15,992 nt of DNA from NCBI GenBank assembly GCA_000403035.1, contig AQSL01000161.1:880-16871 (forward strand), in the 5' to 3' direction. The translations under genes and the position numbers were made by a program. The DNA is from Candidatus Latescibacter anaerobius SCGC AAA252-E07. GTDB lineage: Bacteria > Latescibacterota > Latescibacteria > Latescibacterales > Latescibacteraceae. How positions within the stretch are numbered: the first letter of the stretch is position 1; every line of letters begins with the position of its first letter. Under the pieces are notes generated by a model. That model was not told the origin of the DNA, ran no database searches, and worked only from the letters and a program-made list of their open reading frames with translations. Of this stretch, positions 14,434 to 15,992 are shown piece after piece.

Positions 14434-15666
14434 ATGACATCGAAAGAAAGAATACTATCATGCTGGAATGGCCAGAAACCCGATCATGTACCTCTCACAA
14501 CATGGTGTTTTGGTTTCAGGCCCCCGATGGACATTACCTGGATGAAAAACGGTAAACCGGTGACACACTGGTATTCGATGAGAATGGAGCATATACATCT
14601 TTTGCCTGAACCCTGGGAACTCAAGGATGATTTTCAACGCATTCTCGCCTGGCAGTCTCTCGGTGTGGATGATATACTTGACGTATCCGTTCCCTGGAGT
14701 ATTGATCCCGAGGTTTCATGGAAGGATTCCCTCATTCCCGGGGGAAAAGAAACTGAATACCCTGTGATGGTACGGCAGTATACAACACCTTCAGGAACAC
14801 TGCGGCATGCGGTTAAAAAAACCGGCGAAGACCCCGGCGAGGGTTGGGTTATTCAGCCGGATTACGTACCGCTGATAGAAGATTACAATATTCCGAGGGG
14901 GATTGAACATGCTGTCAGCAAACCGGAAGATATCGATATTGTCGGTCATCTTTACCGGACGCCTGATAAAAAAGCGGTAGAATGGTTTAACAGCCGAATG
15001 GAGAACATACTAATCTTTTCCGAAGAACATGGGTGTGCAGTGCAGGCATGGTCGGCTTTCGGAATGGATGGCATAATCTGGCTTACCGGAGTGGAGGGCG
15101 CTGTTTTCATGGCGTTAGATAATCCGGTATCCTTCGGCAGGCTGGCGGAAATTGTTGCTGATGCCGATTACGGGAGAACCGAACTTGCATGTAAAAGTCC
15201 CGCAGTCGATATGATAGTGCAGCGCGGCTGGTATTCATCGACCGACTTCTGGTCGCCGAAGTTGTTCGACGAATTCATTTTTCCGTATATTGCACGAATT
15301 GCAGAATTATCTCACAGGTACGGGAAGAAATTCGGGTATGCGATGACAACCGGTGTTGAGATACTCGGACAGCGTCTGATTGATGCCGGTGTCGATGTTT
15401 TATATTTCATCGATCCTGTCCAGGATTTGATTTCTCTTGAAAAGGCACATGATCTTTTCAGCGACCGTATGACCCTGGTAGGAGGAATCAATTCCGTAAG
15501 CCTTGCTTTACATGATAGAGCGAAAATCGTTGAGGAAGTTAAACGCGCACTTGATGTGCTCGGACCGACGAATCGGTTTATCCTCCATCCGGTCGATGCT
15601 CTGTTTCCGGATACTCCCTGGGAAAGCGTTGAACTCATGATAGAAACATGGAATACTTACAAATAA
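14434..15666 (+). CDS. Uroporphyrinogen decarboxylase (UroD) superfamily protein, methyltransferase-like
   Basis: The 410-residue protein starts with MTSKERILSCWNGQKPDHVPL, the typical opening of UroD/MtaA-type TIM barrels, and ends with TPWESVELMIETWNTYK, where corrinoid and thiol methyltransferases have a TPxEN helix. Typical inner segments are VVADADY-like helix VADADYGR (241-248), WSPKLFDEFIFPYIARIAELSHRYGKKFGYAMTTG (273-307) and GGINSVSLAL (350-359). MtaA-type enzymes bind zinc with an HxC pair at the strand near 301-305 and a Cys near 385; here these places read GYAMTTG and LHPVDALFP, so the zinc set is missing. It is therefore not a standard methyl-CoM-type transferase, nor evidently a haem-pathway UroD. 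It lies 151 bases after the DegT gene, with a weak ribosome site, and precedes the lipoprotein gene by 42 bases, which suggests an operon. Confidence 0.85.
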   Translation: MTSKERILSCWNGQKPDHVPLTTWCFGFRPPMDITWMKNGKPVTHWYSMRMEHIHLLPEPWELKDDFQRILAWQSLGVDDILDVSVPWSIDPEVSWKDSLIPGGKETEYPVMVRQYTTPSGTLRHAVKKTGEDPGEGWVIQPDYVPLIEDYNIPRGIEHAVSKPEDIDIVGHLYRTPDKKAVEWFNSRMENILIFSEEHGCAVQAWSAFGMDGIIWLTGVEGAVFMALDNPVSFGRLAEIVADADYGRTELACKSPAVDMIVQRGWYSSTDFWSPKLFDEFIFPYIARIAELSHRYGKKFGYAMTTGVEILGQRLIDAGVDVLYFIDPVQDLISLEKAHDLFSDRMTLVGGINSVSLALHDRAKIVEEVKRALDVLGPTNRFILHPVDALFPDTPWESVELMIETWNTYK

Positions 15667-15708
15667 AAAAGTCCTCTCACGCCGGATGGCGCCGGGAGGT
15701 AGGTTCAA

Positions 15709-15992
15709 ATGAGCGTTCAATCTAAAAGACAATTTATTATATCATGTTTATCGTTTATTCTTTCAGGATTAGGTTCTGCCATTATCTCCCTGTTTGCCGG
15801 CTGTACGGAAAAGGAAAAGAGGTCATCGCTGCCGGAACATATCAATCAGGAGGAGAAAGAGCGGCTCATGGTTGAAAGAACAGCAAAAATCGGCAGTAAT
15901 TTCGAACCTGCCTATCTGAAGCTGCACAGGAGCGGAGAGTTAAAAAAGAGAGGTGAAGAACTATGGAGTTTCATGGAAAGCTGCGAACTTTG
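15709..15992 (+). CDS. Lipoprotein with radical SAM COG1313-like N-terminus (3'-truncated by window end)
   Basis: GGGAGGT lies 8 bases before this ATG, 42 bases after the UroD-like stop codon. About 94 residues are visible. They begin with MSVQSKRQF, a lysine-arginine variant of the twin-arginine signal, then a long hydrophobic region and a lipobox LFAGC (C32). The mature part has a polar linker, then EPAYLKLHRSGELKKRGEE and LWSFMESCEL, cut at the window edge. The last block resembles the segment before the CxLCPRxCGxNR cysteine cluster of COG1313 (PFL-activating-enzyme-like) radical SAM proteins; the visible C is at the right place to be its first cysteine. If so, an iron-sulfur enzyme would be exported as a folded lipoprotein, probably by Tat. 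The catalytic CxxxCxxC lies beyond the window, so the assignment rests on this N-terminal similarity alone. Confidence 0.65.
   Translation, partial: MSVQSKRQFIISCLSFILSGLGSAIISLFAGCTEKEKRSSLPEHINQEEKERLMVERTAKIGSNFEPAYLKLHRSGELKKRGEELWSFMESCEL

Noticed and set aside
1..15992. CRISPR array, rRNA or complete insertion sequence
   Set aside because: No regularly spaced repeats, no rRNA-like stretch and no transposase gene were seen on either strand.

Overview
The window looks like a piece of chromosome from a diderm (Gram-negative type) bacterium. It encodes three proteins with lipoprotein signals (starts near 4388, 9816 and 15709), a secreted protein with beta-barrel character, a Tat-targeted sulfatase, and a tRNA with an encoded CCA end. 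Tat-lipoprotein sulfatases, a UroD-like protein, a DegT aminotransferase and an XRE-cupin regulator together suggest an uncultivated, probably anaerobic lineage near the FCB/PVC groups. This is a judgement from gene content; no marker gene fixes the taxonomy. Most genes are moderately GC-balanced, but 7.6-9.4 kb is strikingly AT-rich.

Layout. A hydantoinase/oxoprolinase-family ATPase (edge-2086, +, probably cut at its 5' end) converges on a DHDPS/NAL-family aldolase (3231-2296, -) that has a clear intrinsic terminator. A small two-helix membrane protein and tRNA-Val(TAC) follow at 3493-3842, then about 540 bp of apparently non-coding DNA. Next come a Tat-lipoprotein sulfatase (4388-5839) with a strong terminator, a secreted barrel-like protein (6124-6747) and a two-helix membrane protein fused to a YbjQ domain (7051-7608). 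An AT-rich interval holds a 62-bp nested palindromic element (7791-7852) and a PD-(D/E)XK nuclease (8131-9153) that looks acquired. Two small minus-strand genes follow, a lipoprotein and a membrane protein, with a 24-bp perfect palindrome between them.

From 10.66 kb to the end lies what seems to be one functional neighbourhood. A fucose/arabinose-isomerase-like protein (12072-10660, -) diverges from an XRE-cupin regulator (12327-12893, +). The regulator is followed on the same strand by a DegT-type PLP aminotransferase, a UroD-superfamily protein lacking the usual zinc motif, and the start of a lipoprotein whose mature part resembles the N-terminus of COG1313 radical SAM enzymes. Good promoters face both ways in the divergent gap. 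A short imperfect repeat occurs there and again just before the UroD-like gene, so regulation by the XRE-cupin protein is plausible but unproven.

The chemistry points to processing of a modified sugar or amino-sugar compound: desulfation outside the cell, then isomerisation, aldol cleavage and transamination inside. No substrate can be named, and the first genes need not belong with the last. The least conventional items are the apparently exported radical SAM-like protein, the UroD-like protein without its zinc motif, and the AT-rich nuclease segment with its palindromic repeat.
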